A stretch of DNA of 48,748 nt from Caulobacteraceae bacterium (GTDB lineage Bacteria > Pseudomonadota > Alphaproteobacteria > Caulobacterales > Caulobacteraceae), in assembly GCA_947475845.1 (NCBI GenBank), contig CANJMO010000010.1, positions 1 through 48,748 of the forward strand, in the 5' to 3' direction. The stretch's first letter is position 1. Each line of letters opens with the position of its first letter. The notes under the pieces were generated by a model. The model searched no databases and was not told the DNA's origin. It saw nothing but the letters and a program-made list of their open reading frames with translations. Shown piece after piece: positions 8,205-17,156 of this stretch. Made by a program: the position numbers and the translations under genes.

Positions 8205-9197
8205 TCAGTACACCTTCAGCGCGGCGCCGACCGGGAAGCCGCCGAAGGCGGCGCGGCCGTCCTCGAACTTCAGGGGCATGGAGCCGGAGAAACTGAGGCC
8301 GCCGATATTGAGGCCGCCCAGGCGGATGCCACCCAGGTTCACGCCGCCGCCACGGCTGACGGTCATGCCGACGGAGCCGCGCAGACGCCCGTCATCGCCC
8401 ACCGTCAGAGGACCGCCGGAGCCCTGCAGGGTGAGGCCGCCGAGCGCCAGCTTGCCATCGGCCACGCTCATCGCCCCGCCCGCCGCCGTCCAGGCGCGCA
8501 CCGCATTGGCCCAACCGACGCCTTTGAACGCCGACAGGTGAGACAGGCGCGAGTCCCAGGTCAGCTCCAGGGTGGTGGCGATGTGCGACAAGGCCGAGCC
8601 TGGCTCCAGCTTGGCGTCCTCCACGCGGATCAGCAGAGCGGCCTGATCGTCCGGGCCGGGCTGCAGGTGCAGTTCAAAACGGTCGGCGGCGGAGAAGGCG
8701 GCAGGCTGGCCGCCTGGAGCGGGGGACAGCGACAGGTCCAGGCCCTCGAACGACAGGCGCGGTTCCGAGCCGCCGAGACCGCTGACGCTGGCGCGGATGG
8801 CGCGGCCGGAGACGGCCAGGGGGCCCTTACCGGGGCGGGTCAAGGTCAGGCCGTCGGCGGCGGCGAAGGTCCAGCGGTCGGGAGCCCAGGGCGCCGAGAC
8901 GCCCTTCAGGGCGGGCATTGCCAGGGCCCAGCCGGACGGTTCGCCCAGGCGCGGATCGGTGAGGGAGAGTTCGAAACGGAATGGCCAGCCCTCGACCTTC
9001 ATCGCGGTCCAGGCGACTTGATAGCCTTGGGCGCGCAGGGCCTGGGCGCGGCTTTCGACCTCGGATCGCAACTTCGTGGACATCGCCCACCAGACCCCGC
9101 TCCAGGCAACGAAAGCGGCCAGGATCAGGACGTAGGGAGCAAACAGCCAGAAGCGGCCATGTCTCTTGGGTTGCGGTTCGGCGGAGGGCTCGGGCAT
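8205..9197 (-). CDS. DUF2125 domain-containing membrane-anchored protein
   Basis: A 330-residue protein with a charged N-terminus and one membrane helix (residues about 17-38, WLFAPYVLILAAFVAW). The long periplasmic part is of the DUF2125 type, including TAMKVEGWPFRFELSLTDPR and glycine-rich beta repeats at the C-terminus (NLGGIRLGGLNIGGLSFSG). Its function is unknown; the family is widespread in alphaproteobacteria. Its ATG at 9197 lies only 12 bases from the ATG of the divergent ChaC-like gene. It is upstream of the aromatic operon, with a 71-base gap to the chorismate mutase gene. Confidence 0.85.
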   Translation of the reverse strand: MPEPSAEPQPKRHGRFWLFAPYVLILAAFVAWSGVWWAMSTKLRSEVESRAQALRAQGYQVAWTAMKVEGWPFRFELSLTDPRLGEPSGWALAMPALKGVSAPWAPDRWTFAAADGLTLTRPGKGPLAVSGRAIRASVSGLGGSEPRLSFEGLDLSLSPAPGGQPAAFSAADRFELHLQPGPDDQAALLIRVEDAKLEPGSALSHIATTLELTWDSRLSHLSAFKGVGWANAVRAWTAAGGAMSVADGKLALGGLTLQGSGGPLTVGDDGRLRGSVGMTVSRGGGVNLGGIRLGGLNIGGLSFSGSMPLKFEDGRAAFGGFPVGAALKVY

Positions 9198-9209
9198 GGT
9201 TGGCCGGTG

Positions 9210-9767
9210 ATGGACTCAGGACAGGACGGGACGCCCGAGGGGCGCTGGGTGTTCGGCTACGGCTCGCTGATGTGGCGGCCGGGTTTTGCCTTTGTAGAGC
9301 GTCAGGCCGCCGTGCTCCACGGGCGCCGGCGTGCTTTCTGCATCTATTCGGTTCACCATCGCGGTACGCCGCAGCGGCCGGGACTGGTCCTGGGGCTGGC
9401 GCCGGGCGGGGCGGTGCGCGGGGCCGCCTTCCGCGTGGCCGAGGCCGACTGGCCTCAGGTCTACGCCTATCTGCTGGAGCGCGAGCAACCGACCGAGACC
9501 TATGTGGAGACCCAGGTGCAGGTGCGCCTGGCCGATGGGCGGCGCGCGCCGACCTTGGCGTTCCTGTCCGACACCGCCCACCCGCAATGGGCCGGCGACC
9601 TGGACCTGGAGCAGCAGGCGCGGCTGATCGCCGGATCGTCGGGGCTGTCGGGGCGCAATGTCGATTACCTGCGCGACCTGGTCGAGCACCTGCGCCAAGA
9701 CGGGGTCGTCGACCGCGGCATGGAGCGCCTGCTGGCGCGCGTCGAGGCGCTGGAGCGTGCGGCCTAA
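9210..9767 (+). CDS. Gamma-glutamylcyclotransferase, ChaC family
   Basis: A 185-residue enzyme that should release 5-oxoproline from glutathione or gamma-glutamyl peptides. The substrate-binding loop VFGYGSLMWRPG is at the N-terminus, followed by GRRRAFCIYSVHHRGTPQRPG, and the catalytic Glu is probably in LLEREQPTETY. These are ChaC hallmarks. The frame is open far upstream, but the ATG at 9210 (or GTG at 9207) is chosen because the family begins just before the WVFGYGSLMW motif and 9197 is the start of a divergent gene. Its stop overlaps the converging lipoprotein gene by 4 bases. Confidence 0.9.
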   Translation: MDSGQDGTPEGRWVFGYGSLMWRPGFAFVERQAAVLHGRRRAFCIYSVHHRGTPQRPGLVLGLAPGGAVRGAAFRVAEADWPQVYAYLLEREQPTETYVETQVQVRLADGRRAPTLAFLSDTAHPQWAGDLDLEQQARLIAGSSGLSGRNVDYLRDLVEHLRQDGVVDRGMERLLARVEALERAA

Positions 9768-10390
9768 CCGGGTTTGCGCGCCGCCGCCGGGGCTGCCGGA
9801 CGGGGGGCGCGGCGGGCGGGCGCGGCTGCCGCGGCGGTTAGCGGCACCTGCAGGGTGCGGCCGGTGACCGCGGTCACCCGGCGCATCACCACCTTCGGCC
9901 CGGTCGCGTCGCCCACTTCGGCGATGACGAAGAACGAGCCGGCGGGCAGGCCGTCGAAGGCGAACACGCCGGTGGTGTCGCAGCGCGCGCCGCGCACATA
10001 GCCGCGCATGGCCGGGTTGTCGTTCGAGATCACCTTGGCGCGCACGATATCGGTGGGGACCACGGCGTATTCAGTGGAGCCGTACAGCCGGCCGATGCGC
10101 TCGCGCGAATAGGGGGTGTCGGGGGTCAGAGCGACAGCGTTGCCGGCGCAGCTCTGGGCCGGAGCGCTCATTCCGTGGATGCGCGCTGTGCCCGGCGCGG
10201 TGGACCAGGCGAAGTCCTCGGCGCGGAAGGGAGTTTGTATGATGATGCCGCTCTGCACGGCCGCGGGCGGCGGCGGCGGAGGGGGCGGGGAGGGCGGGTG
10301 GTCCAACGGAGTGGAGGCGCAGCCGGCCAAGGCCAGGATCGAGACCAGGCCAATGGCGGACCAAATGCCGCGAACGCTGGATTTCAGCAC
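9764..10390 (-). CDS. Putative outer-membrane or periplasmic lipoprotein, carboxypeptidase-regulatory-like
   Basis: A 208-residue protein with a lipoprotein signal ending in the lipobox LAGC near residues 21-24. A proline run follows (PPSPPPPPPPP), probably a spacer across the periplasm. The middle contains a beta-sandwich-like stretch (RGARCDTTGVFAFDGLPAGSFFVIAEVGD) resembling carboxypeptidase regulatory-like domains. The C-terminus is a basic Ala/Pro/Arg tail. A GTG start at 10390 is preceded by a purine-rich GGGGGAG. Function is not recognised. Confidence 0.75.
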   Translation of the reverse strand: MLKSSVRGIWSAIGLVSILALAGCASTPLDHPPSPPPPPPPPAAVQSGIIIQTPFRAEDFAWSTAPGTARIHGMSAPAQSCAGNAVALTPDTPYSRERIGRLYGSTEYAVVPTDIVRAKVISNDNPAMRGYVRGARCDTTGVFAFDGLPAGSFFVIAEVGDATGPKVVMRRVTAVTGRTLQVPLTAAAAAPARRAPRPAAPAAARKPG

Positions 10391-10516
10391 TTAAGGATAT
10401 CTCCCCCGTCGTCCCGCAGGACACCATTCCCATAGGCTCTCGAGCAAGCCTCTGGAACAGGATTCTGGCGGTCCTGTGACCTCGCCTACTACGCGCGGAT
10501 TGTGTCGCTGGTTCCC

Positions 10517-10542
10517 GGAACAATCGTCCTCGCGGGCCGGTT
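10517..10542 (+). promoter_or_regulatory. Candidate EcfG/SigT promoter (GGAAC-N17-GGTT)
   Basis: GGAAC at 10517-10521 and GGTT at 10539-10542 are 17 bases apart. The alphaproteobacterial general-stress sigma factor consensus is GGAAC-N16/17-CGTT, so the -35 is perfect and the -10 matches 3 of 4. It lies 38 bases upstream of the ATG of the 73-residue protein at 10580. Confidence 0.4.
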
Positions 10543-10579
10543 GGTGTTGAATCGGGCGAACGCCCGGCGGAGCGCGTCC

Positions 10580-10801
10580 ATGACCCAGACCAAGGCCGAC
10601 GAAATTCAGGGCGCCCAGGCGCTGCGCAGCGCCGAAACCGCTCTGTCACGCATCCAAGGCTACGCGGAGGCTGTCCAGTCGGACACCCTTACCCCCGCGG
10701 AGGCCATCGAGCAGATTCTGGATGAGCTGGCCGCGCGGCCAGCGTTGGGACGGCTGCGTCGGGCGCTCAGCCGCAGCTTCGCTCCCGTCCAGCCGCACTG
10801 A
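10580..10801 (+). CDS. Small conserved-looking hypothetical protein (73 aa)
   Basis: A soluble, mostly helical, acidic-then-basic protein with no domain I recognise. ATG 10580 is chosen over an upstream GTG at 10502 because the extra 26 residues would overlap the candidate stress promoter at 10517-10542. The sequence has QALRSAETALSRIQGYAEAV followed by PAEAIEQILDELAARPALG, suggesting a helical bundle. The gene stops 4 bases before the converging 68-residue ORF. It may belong to the general stress response if the promoter is real. Confidence 0.5.
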   Translation: MTQTKADEIQGAQALRSAETALSRIQGYAEAVQSDTLTPAEAIEQILDELAARPALGRLRRALSRSFAPVQPH

Positions 10802-10805
10802 CGCC

Positions 10806-11012
10806 TCAGGCGGATACGGCTTCGGCCGCGCCGGACTTGGGAATGAAGAACAGGCGCGAGCCCAGGACCAGCACCTCGACGCCCTGGCAGGCGGGGTATT
10901 TGTCGATGAGTGCCTTGGCCTGGCTGAGGACATCCGCGCCATGGGCGCAGTGGGTCGTCTCCAGGGGCTCATGGTCGGCGACGGGGGCGTGGACCTTGAA
11001 GGTATAGATCAT
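10806..11012 (-). CDS. Small hypothetical protein (68 aa)
   Basis: A 68-residue ORF starting MIYTFKVHAPVADHEPLETTH and ending FFIPKSGAAEAVSA. Its composition is balanced, unlike the Arg/Ala/Pro-rich shadow frames common in this DNA, and it begins with ATG. It has no membrane segment or signal peptide. The central part (QAKALIDKYPACQGVEVLVLGSRLF) looks like an alpha-beta fold. I do not recognise the family. It converges on the 73-residue gene. Confidence 0.5.
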   Translation of the reverse strand: MIYTFKVHAPVADHEPLETTHCAHGADVLSQAKALIDKYPACQGVEVLVLGSRLFFIPKSGAAEAVSA

Positions 11013-11142
11013 GGCGGCATGATAGGCCGGTCGCGCGCGCCTGGGACTGCGGGCGACGGTCGCGCGCCTAGGTGTCGCAGGCGTAACCGTAACTTCGCGC
11101 TTGGGTTGTGTTTTCCAAGGCGCGCGATTCGGCTCTAGCCGC

Positions 11143-11610
11143 CTATAATCCCAGGTCGGACAGGCCAGGATGGTCGTCCGGACGGCGCCCTAGCGGCCAT
11201 AGGAATTTGCGGTCCGCCTCCTTGATGGGCATGTCGTTGATGCTGGCGTGACGCTCGGCCATCACGCCGACGGCGTCGAACTGCCACAGCTCGTTGCCAT
11301 AGCTTCTGAACCAGTGGCCGCTGTCGTCGCGCCATTCGTAGGCGAAACGGACCGCCATGCGGTTCTGACGGAACCCCCAGACCTCCTTGATCAGGCGATA
11401 GTCCATCTCCCGCGCCCATTTGCGGGTCAGGAATGCTTCGATGGCCGCCCTGCCGTGGATGAATTCCACGCGATTTCGCCAGCGGCTGTCCTGCGTATAG
11501 GCCAGGGCCACTCGGGCGGGATCGCGGCTGTTCCAGGCGTCCTCGGCGGCGCGCGCCTTCTGCTGGGCGTCTTCGAGGGTGGTGAAGGGCGGCAGGGGCG
11601 GGCGGGACAT
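11143..11610 (-). CDS. NTF2-like / DUF1348 family protein
   Basis: A 155-residue protein of the nuclear-transport-factor-2-like (DUF1348) family. Typical segments are [61 protein letters not shown] and the ending [12 protein letters not shown]. Members are small cone-shaped alpha+beta proteins; a biochemical role is not known for this group. ATG 11610 is used because it precedes the conserved start and has a GGAGTG-like purine stretch upstream. It lies 23 bases downstream of the PagL-like gene stop on the same strand. Confidence 0.88.
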   Translation of the reverse strand: MSRPPLPPFTTLEDAQQKARAAEDAWNSRDPARVALAYTQDSRWRNRVEFIHGRAAIEAFLTRKWAREMDYRLIKEVWGFRQNRMAVRFAYEWRDDSGHWFRSYGNELWQFDAVGVMAERHASINDMPIKEADRKFLWPLGRRPDDHPGLSDLGL

Positions 11611-11633
11611 AAGACACTCCTGGCGACGGCGGC

Positions 11634-12182
11634 TCAGCCGCCGAAGCGATACACCACCCGCAGACCCAGATCGTCCAGTCCCGGATTGTTCGGCCCGGCC
11701 AGATAGCCGTGACTGAGATGCAGGTAGGACAGCTCCGCGGCCCAGCGCGGCGACAGCGACACGCCCAGGGTCGCCTCCGGTTCGAACAGCAGACGCGACC
11801 CCAAATAAAGCCGCCCGTCCGGCCTCGGCTTCTGGCTGGCGGACCCGCTTTGCACCGTCCCGCCGATGCCGGCCTGGGCGTAGAGGCGGGAATTGAGATG
11901 AACGCGCCAGGCCAGGCCGGCGGAAGCGAAATTCACTCCGCCCGCGGTGTTGGCGGTGCCGAAGGCGTACAGTCTGAATTCGCCGATCCGCCGCAGCGCC
12001 GGCAGGGGATCGGTGCGGTAGCCGGCCTCGATGTCCAGGCCGCTCTGGGCGCAGCAGACCGCGACGCCGAGGTCCACGCGATTGGTGTAGAGCCCGCCAA
12101 ACACCTCGCCCGCGCGGGCCGGGACGGTCGCCGCCAGACCGACTGCGGCGAGCGAAACCATGATTTTCAGACGGCGACTCAT
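11634..12182 (-). CDS. PagL-like lipid A deacylase (acyloxyacyl hydrolase family), outer membrane
   Basis: A 182-residue protein with a cleavable signal peptide ([16 protein letters not shown]). It shows the alternating pattern of an eight-stranded barrel. The C-terminal motif [19 protein letters not shown] contains the His-x-Ser pair that forms the PagL active site, followed by NPG and a terminal aromatic-rich strand (LGLRVVYRF). PagL removes the 3-O acyl chain of lipid A. ATG 12182 is chosen for the GAGG ribosome site 4-8 bases upstream rather than a TTG at 12200. Substrate is inferred from family. Confidence 0.78.
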   Translation of the reverse strand: MSRRLKIMVSLAAVGLAATVPARAGEVFGGLYTNRVDLGVAVCCAQSGLDIEAGYRTDPLPALRRIGEFRLYAFGTANTAGGVNFASAGLAWRVHLNSRLYAQAGIGGTVQSGSASQKPRPDGRLYLGSRLLFEPEATLGVSLSPRWAAELSYLHLSHGYLAGPNNPGLDDLGLRVVYRFGG

Positions 12183-12289
12183 CCAACCTCGACTCGGCAA
12201 CGGGACGATGTAGCGGACAATCGCCCACGGGCGTCCAGGGCGAGAAATAAATTGATGTTTGAGGCCGCAATGTCCAATGGCTTGAGGTG

Positions 12290-14926
12290 ATGGGGAAACA
12301 ATCAGCGAGCACGGCCGCGGACGCAGCAGGCCTCCTGCAGGGGCCTGGCGGCCCGCGCCTGTACCTCGATCTGCATCTCGCCTTCGGCGGCGATCTGCAA
12401 CGCATGCCGGTGGTTCATCGGTTGCTGGCTGAAAACGTGCTGCGCCAACAGGAGCCGGCGGCGCGGGCGCGGACCATCGCCGATTTCCGCGGCTGGCTAG
12501 AGCGGGGCGAGTCGGAGGCCGAAATCACCTTCCTGCCGTCGCGCATCCTGATGCACGACACCACCTGCGGGCCCGCCCTGGTGGATATCGCCGCTATGCG
12601 CGACGCCGTGGCCCTGGTGGGGGGCGATCCGGCTCTGCTCAACCCCGATATCCCGGTCGCCACCTCGACCGACCATTCGGTGGCCGTCGATCTGGCCGGG
12701 GCGCCCGGAGCCCTGGCGCACAACATGGCGCGCGAGCTGCAGCGCAACCACGAGCGCTACAGCTTCATGAAGTGGGCGTCGCGCACGGTCAGCGGGTTCA
12801 CCGTGTTCCCGCCGGGCAGCGGCATCATGCACACCATCAATATGGAGCGCCTGGCGACCGTGGTGCGGACCCAGGTGCTGGATGGCCAGGCGTGGGCGGT
12901 TCCCGACACCCTGGTGGGCACCGACAGCCACACGCCGATGATCAACGCGCTGGGCGTGCTCGGTTGGGGCGTGGGCGGCATCGAAGCGGAAGGCGCCATG
13001 TTCGGCGTACCGATCTCGCTGCGCATCCCAAAGGTGATCGGCGTCCGGCTGACCGGCGCCTTGCCGCAGGGCGTCTGGGCTACCGACCTGGCGCTGACTG
13101 TCACCGAGGTGCTGCGCGGGCGTGGCATGGACAGCGAGTTCGTCGAGTTCTTCGGCCCCGGCGTGAGCGCCCTGACCGTCGGTCAGCGCGCATCGGTCGC
13201 CAATATGGCCCCGGAGTACGGGGCGACTACCGGCCTGTTCCCGATCGACCGGCACACCCTCGACTATCTGCGGGCGACCGGGCGGGACGAGGAGCATATG
13301 CAGCTGGTCGAGGCCTACGCCAAGGCGCAGGGGCTGTGGAGCGATCCCGAGGCGAAGCCGCGCTACACGGAGGTGGTCGACATCGATTTATCGTCGATCT
13401 CCACCTCCCTGGCCGGCCCGCGCCGACCGCAGGACCGGGTGGCGCCGTCGCGCATGGCCGCATTGCTACAGCCGATCCTGGCCGGTGCGTCGCCCGGCGC
13501 GGCAGGCGAGCCGCCGGCCGACGCGGTGGCCATCGCGGCGATCACCTCCTGCACCAACACCACCGACATCGCTCTGCTGCTGGCGGCAGGGTTGGTGGCG
13601 CGCAAGGCCCGCGCCCTGGGCCTGACCGTCCCGTCCTGGGTCAAAACCTCCCTGACCCCCGGCTCTCCAGCGAGCGAAGCGCGGCTGCGGCGGGCGGGGG
13701 TGCTGGAAGATCTGGAGGCCATGGGCTTCGCCATCGCGGGCTATGGCTGCGCCACCTGCATCGGCAATTCCGGACCGCTGGACGCGCAGGTGCTCGAAGC
13801 TGTCCGCAGCCATGGATTGAAGCCGATCGCCGTCCTGTCGGGCAACCGCAACTTCCCCGGCCGGGTCCACGCCTTGATCGACAACGCCTTCCTGGCATCT
13901 CCGCCGCTGGTGGTGGCTTTCGCCATCGCGGGCCGGGCCGCGCTCGACATCACCGCCGACGTGATCGGCGCCAGCGCGGAGGGACGTCCCGTCCGGCTGG
14001 CGGACCTGTGGCCGACCCAGCAGGAGGTCGAGGACCTGGTGCTGCGCGCGCATCGACCGGGGGGAATCGACGAAGCCTATGACGCGGCGGAGACCTCGTC
14101 CGCCTGGCGCGCGCTGGCGGCTGCGGACAGCAGCCGGTTCCCCTGGGACTCGCTGTCCACCTATCTGCGGCCGCCGCCGTTCGTGCGCTTCCAGCCGCCG
14201 GCGGCCGGCGGCGCCCTGAGCGCGAAGGTGCTGGCGGTGTTCGGCGACGACATGACCACCGATCACATCTCGCCGGCCGGGAGCATCCCCGCGGCGAGCG
14301 AGGCGGCGGCCTATCTGATCGGGGCCGGGGCCGATCCCGAGGACCTGAATGTCTATGCCTCGCGCCGGGGCAACTGGGAGGTGATGGTGCGCGGCCTGTT
14401 CACCAACCGCACGGCCATCAACAGCCTGGCCGCGGACCTGCAGCCCGGGTTCACGGTGGTCGGGGATGAGGCGATGCCGATCTGGCGCGCGGCGCGGGTC
14501 CACGCCGATCAGGGGACGCCGACAGTGATCGTCGCCGGCGAGCGCTACGGCGCCGGTTCTTCCAGGGACTGGGCCGCCAAGGGGGTGCAGCTGCTGGGGG
14601 TGCGAGCCGTGTTGGCCAACAGCTTCGAGCGCATCCACCGTTCCAACCTGATCGGCATGGGGGTGCTGCCGTTGCAGCTGCCGCAGGGGTGGCGGCCGCA
14701 GACGCTCGAGCTGGGCCCGCACGACATGGTCGCTGTGGGCTGGGACTTGCCAAGCCTGCACCCGCGCGAGTCCATCGCGGTCACCATCACGCGGCCGAAC
14801 GGCGAGGTGCTGTCGGGCATGGCCACGGCGCTGGTCGATACGGCGGCGGAGATCAGGCTGATCCAGGCTGGGGGCATGATCCCCCTGGTGCTGGAACGGA
14901 CGCTTCGGCTGGGCGCCCAGGCCTAG
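12290..14926 (+). CDS. acnA: Aconitase-family hydratase (AcnA-like, divergent subgroup)
   Basis: An 878-residue monomeric aconitase-type protein. Fe-S cluster cysteines are in TSCTNTTD (near residue 420) and [12 protein letters not shown] (near 486 and 489). The swivel domain keeps [20 protein letters not shown] near residue 754 with the substrate Ser-Arg. It also has GTDSHTP and the EFFGPGV segment. It differs from housekeeping AcnA at several places: [11 protein letters not shown] replaces the common QDFTGVPAVVD, and the N-terminus is short. The neighbours (GntR, exported lactonase, MFS carrier) suggest a dedicated catabolic hydratase rather than the TCA-cycle enzyme. Start is ATG 12290 or GTG 12287. 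Confidence 0.85.
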   Translation: MGKQSASTAADAAGLLQGPGGPRLYLDLHLAFGGDLQRMPVVHRLLAENVLRQQEPAARARTIADFRGWLERGESEAEITFLPSRILMHDTTCGPALVDIAAMRDAVALVGGDPALLNPDIPVATSTDHSVAVDLAGAPGALAHNMARELQRNHERYSFMKWASRTVSGFTVFPPGSGIMHTINMERLATVVRTQVLDGQAWAVPDTLVGTDSHTPMINALGVLGWGVGGIEAEGAMFGVPISLRIPKVIGVRLTGALPQGVWATDLALTVTEVLRGRGMDSEFVEFFGPGVSALTVGQRASVANMAPEYGATTGLFPIDRHTLDYLRATGRDEEHMQLVEAYAKAQGLWSDPEAKPRYTEVVDIDLSSISTSLAGPRRPQDRVAPSRMAALLQPILAGASPGAAGEPPADAVAIAAITSCTNTTDIALLLAAGLVARKARALGLTVPSWVKTSLTPGSPASEARLRRAGVLEDLEAMGFAIAGYGCATCIGNSGPLDAQVLEAVRSHGLKPIAVLSGNRNFPGRVHALIDNAFLASPPLVVAFAIAGRAALDITADVIGASAEGRPVRLADLWPTQQEVEDLVLRAHRPGGIDEAYDAAETSSAWRALAAADSSRFPWDSLSTYLRPPPFVRFQPPAAGGALSAKVLAVFGDDMTTDHISPAGSIPAASEAAAYLIGAGADPEDLNVYASRRGNWEVMVRGLFTNRTAINSLAADLQPGFTVVGDEAMPIWRAARVHADQGTPTVIVAGERYGAGSSRDWAAKGVQLLGVRAVLANSFERIHRSNLIGMGVLPLQLPQGWRPQTLELGPHDMVAVGWDLPSLHPRESIAVTITRPNGEVLSGMATALVDTAAEIRLIQAGGMIPLVLERTLRLGAQA

Positions 14927-15816
14927 TCGGCGATCAGGTCCATCTTGGCTTCGCTGGCCCGGCTCAGGTGCCGGCGCAGGAACCGCGCGGCCTCGACCAT
15001 GTCGCCGGCCTCGATCATGTCGAGGATATCGATGTGGTCGCGGCATTCGTTGACCAGGCGGCTGCGGTCGCGGTTGACGTGGTACTCCAGCAGACGGCGA
15101 AGGCGGTTCACGCGGCGCACGCCCTCGATCAGGAAGATGTTGCCCGACGCGGCCACGATGGTTTCGTGGAAGTTGGCGCCCCGGCGGAACACCTCGGCCT
15201 TGGACAGGCGCAGCAGTTCGCCGTCCAGCATCGACTGCTGCTCGCGCCGCACCTGGTCGAAGGCCGCTTGGTCGATGGCGTAGCCGGGTTCTTCCAACGC
15301 CAGGGGTTCGATCAGCTGGCGGAAGCGGTAGCTCTGTTCGTAGGTCTTGACCGACGTCAGCACCGCCTGGAATTCCCAGCCGTGGCCGGGCAGGCGCTCC
15401 AGCCAGCCCTCATCCGACATCTGGGTCAGCAGACGGGTGAGGCGCACCCGCGTGGCGCCGTAGCGGCGGATCAGTTCGCGTTCGGTGAAGCGGAGACCGA
15501 GCGCGCCGGACAGATGGTCCTCGGCGATCCGGTAGTAGAGTTCATCCTCGCCCTGCTCGCCGGCGGTGACCGGCTGGGGCTGCAACTGCTCCCAGCCCTG
15601 CTTCAGGAAGAAACCCTGATTGGGCCGCCGTTGAACCACCGCCATGTGTTCAAGAAGCTTCAGGGCGACCCGCACCGGCGAGCGCGACACGCGGAAGGCG
15701 TCGGCGAGATCCTGTTCGCCCAGGTGCTCCCCGGCCTGCAGCCGCTGGGCGCGCACCCGCTCGACGATCTGGCTCGCGATGCGGTTGTGTAGTTGTTTCG
15801 CGCCGGAATCCGTCAT
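14923..15816 (-). CDS. GntR/FCD-type regulator with two winged-helix domains
   Basis: A 297-residue DNA-binding regulator, longer than usual FCD-family GntR proteins (about 220-250). The first GntR winged helix covers residues 10-72 (GEQDLADAFRVSRSPVRVAL). A second, less canonical winged helix covers about 88-150 (FTERELIRRYGATRVRLTRL). A helical effector domain of FCD type ends the protein (NFHETIVAASGN, then DHIDILDMIEAGDMVEAARF). It is 10 bases downstream of the lactonase gene and probably co-transcribed. Its stop overlaps that of the convergent aconitase gene. It probably represses the carrier/lactonase pair through the operator at 17086-17097. Confidence 0.88.
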   Translation of the reverse strand: MTDSGAKQLHNRIASQIVERVRAQRLQAGEHLGEQDLADAFRVSRSPVRVALKLLEHMAVVQRRPNQGFFLKQGWEQLQPQPVTAGEQGEDELYYRIAEDHLSGALGLRFTERELIRRYGATRVRLTRLLTQMSDEGWLERLPGHGWEFQAVLTSVKTYEQSYRFRQLIEPLALEEPGYAIDQAAFDQVRREQQSMLDGELLRLSKAEVFRRGANFHETIVAASGNIFLIEGVRRVNRLRRLLEYHVNRDRSRLVNECRDHIDILDMIEAGDMVEAARFLRRHLSRASEAKMDLIAD

Positions 15817-15826
15817 GCCGCCTGCG

Positions 15827-17035
15827 TCACGCCTCGATCGGCTTCAGGACGATGCAAACCGGACTGCCGACATTGACCGGATCGCCGACCCTGGTCAGCC
15901 GCCCGCTGCCTGCGTCGACCGCGAAAGTGACGATGGTGTCGGACTCCTCGTTGGCCGCGAACAGGAAGCGGTTGGCCGGATCGATGGTGAGGAAACGCGG
16001 GGTCTTGCCGAAGGTCGGCTGCCAATGGACGGGAGAAAGCCGTCCGCCGGCCGCCTCGACCGCGAATACGCCGATGCTGTCGTGGCCCCGGTTCGAGGCG
16101 TAGACGAACCGCCCGTCCGGCGAGATTTCGATTTCGGCCGCGCGGCTGTCCTCGCAGAAGGTATCGGGCAGGGACGACAGGGTCTGGATCGGAGTCAGGG
16201 CGCCGCTGGCCTTGTCGTAACTGCAGACGGTGATGCTCGATGCCAGTTCGTTGAGGATGTAGGCGCTCCCGCCCTCGGGCGAAAAGGCGATGCGGCGCGG
16301 GCCGGCGCCTTCGCGCGACGCCGCGCCGGGGCCCAGCTGGGTCAGCTTGCCCTGGGCGTCGAGACTGTAGGTGTAGGTGTGGTCGGCGCCCTTGTCGGGC
16401 ACGGCGATGAAGCGGCCTGCGCGGTCGTAAACCGCCTGATGCGGCTTGGGGAAAGGCTGCTCGACGCGGTGGGGTCCGATCTTGCCGGTCAGGGGTGTAA
16501 GGCCGACCAGCTTGCCCAGCGAGCCGTCGGCGTTGATCGGCAACACCGCCAGGGTCGAGGTGATGTGGTTGGCGACGATCAGGAATTTGTTGGTCGGATC
16601 GACGACCAGATGGACGGGGTTCTTACCCTCGGTCGACTGCTGATTGATCCGCTCCAGACGGCCGGTCCTGGCGTCGATGCGCAGGGCGGTCACTTCGCTG
16701 AGGTCGCCGTGGACGGTGTAGAGGAAGCGGCCCGTGCGGTCGAAGGCGAGGAACGACGGGTTCACCAGGTCGGCCAGCAGTTGCAGGTGGGTCCAGCGTC
16801 CGGCGGTATCGACCCTGTACACGTTCAGCCCGTCGCCATGAGCGCCGCGGTCCTTGGTCGTGCGCGCTCCGACGTAGGCGTAGTAGCTCTGGGCCTTGGA
16901 CACCTTGCCTCCCCGCCGTGAACCGCCCGCCCTGGTCTTGGGCGCCGCCGAACCCGCGCCGGCCGCGAAGCCGGACAGCGCCAGACCGGCCAGCAAGGCT
17001 CGCCGCGAGCCGTCAGCGACAGTTTGCTCTACCAT
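15827..17035 (-). CDS. Exported beta-propeller lactonase (6-phosphogluconolactonase/CMLE-like)
   Basis: A 402-residue seven-bladed propeller of the YbhE/Pgl lactonase family, recognisable from repeated blades such as PSFLAFDRTGRFLYTVH, GKNPVHLVVDPTNKFLIVAN and FLTIDPANRFLFAANEESD. The N-terminus carries a twin-arginine signal (GSRRALLAGLALSGFAAG), so it should act folded in the periplasm. Family members open sugar lactones or 3-carboxymuconate-type lactones. It is encoded with gntR and divergent from an MFS carrier, so it may open an external lactone before uptake. The substrate is unknown. ATG at 17035. Confidence 0.85.
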   Translation of the reverse strand: MVEQTVADGSRRALLAGLALSGFAAGAGSAAPKTRAGGSRRGGKVSKAQSYYAYVGARTTKDRGAHGDGLNVYRVDTAGRWTHLQLLADLVNPSFLAFDRTGRFLYTVHGDLSEVTALRIDARTGRLERINQQSTEGKNPVHLVVDPTNKFLIVANHITSTLAVLPINADGSLGKLVGLTPLTGKIGPHRVEQPFPKPHQAVYDRAGRFIAVPDKGADHTYTYSLDAQGKLTQLGPGAASREGAGPRRIAFSPEGGSAYILNELASSITVCSYDKASGALTPIQTLSSLPDTFCEDSRAAEIEISPDGRFVYASNRGHDSIGVFAVEAAGGRLSPVHWQPTFGKTPRFLTIDPANRFLFAANEESDTIVTFAVDAGSGRLTRVGDPVNVGSPVCIVLKPIEA

Positions 17036-17071
17036 TCAGCCCGGCCTCCCGTCCGGGGCAGCATAACGCGT

Positions 17072-17107
17072 GTTCTGGTTGCATTTTGTCAACACAAGAG
17101 ACAGAAC
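17072..17107. promoter_or_regulatory. Candidate GntR operator in divergent lactonase/MFS promoter
   Basis: TTGT-CAAC-ACAA (17086-17097) is a perfect 4+4 inverted repeat of the TTGT/ACAA type bound by many FCD-type GntR proteins. It is flanked by GTTCTG (17072-17077) and CAGAAC (17102-17107), a second inverted pair whose centre is 2 bases off. It sits between the lactonase start (17035) and the MFS start (17157), ideal for controlling both. Confidence 0.45.
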
Positions 17108-17156
17108 GATCAGGTCACCGCCCTGCAAAGGTCGGGGCGCAGGGGAGGGCCGAAGC

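Noticed and set aside
13466-15046. 526-residue antisense ORF over the aconitase gene
   Set aside because: Shadow composition (Gln/Arg/His/Gly) and no recognisable domain; conflicts with aconitase and gntR.
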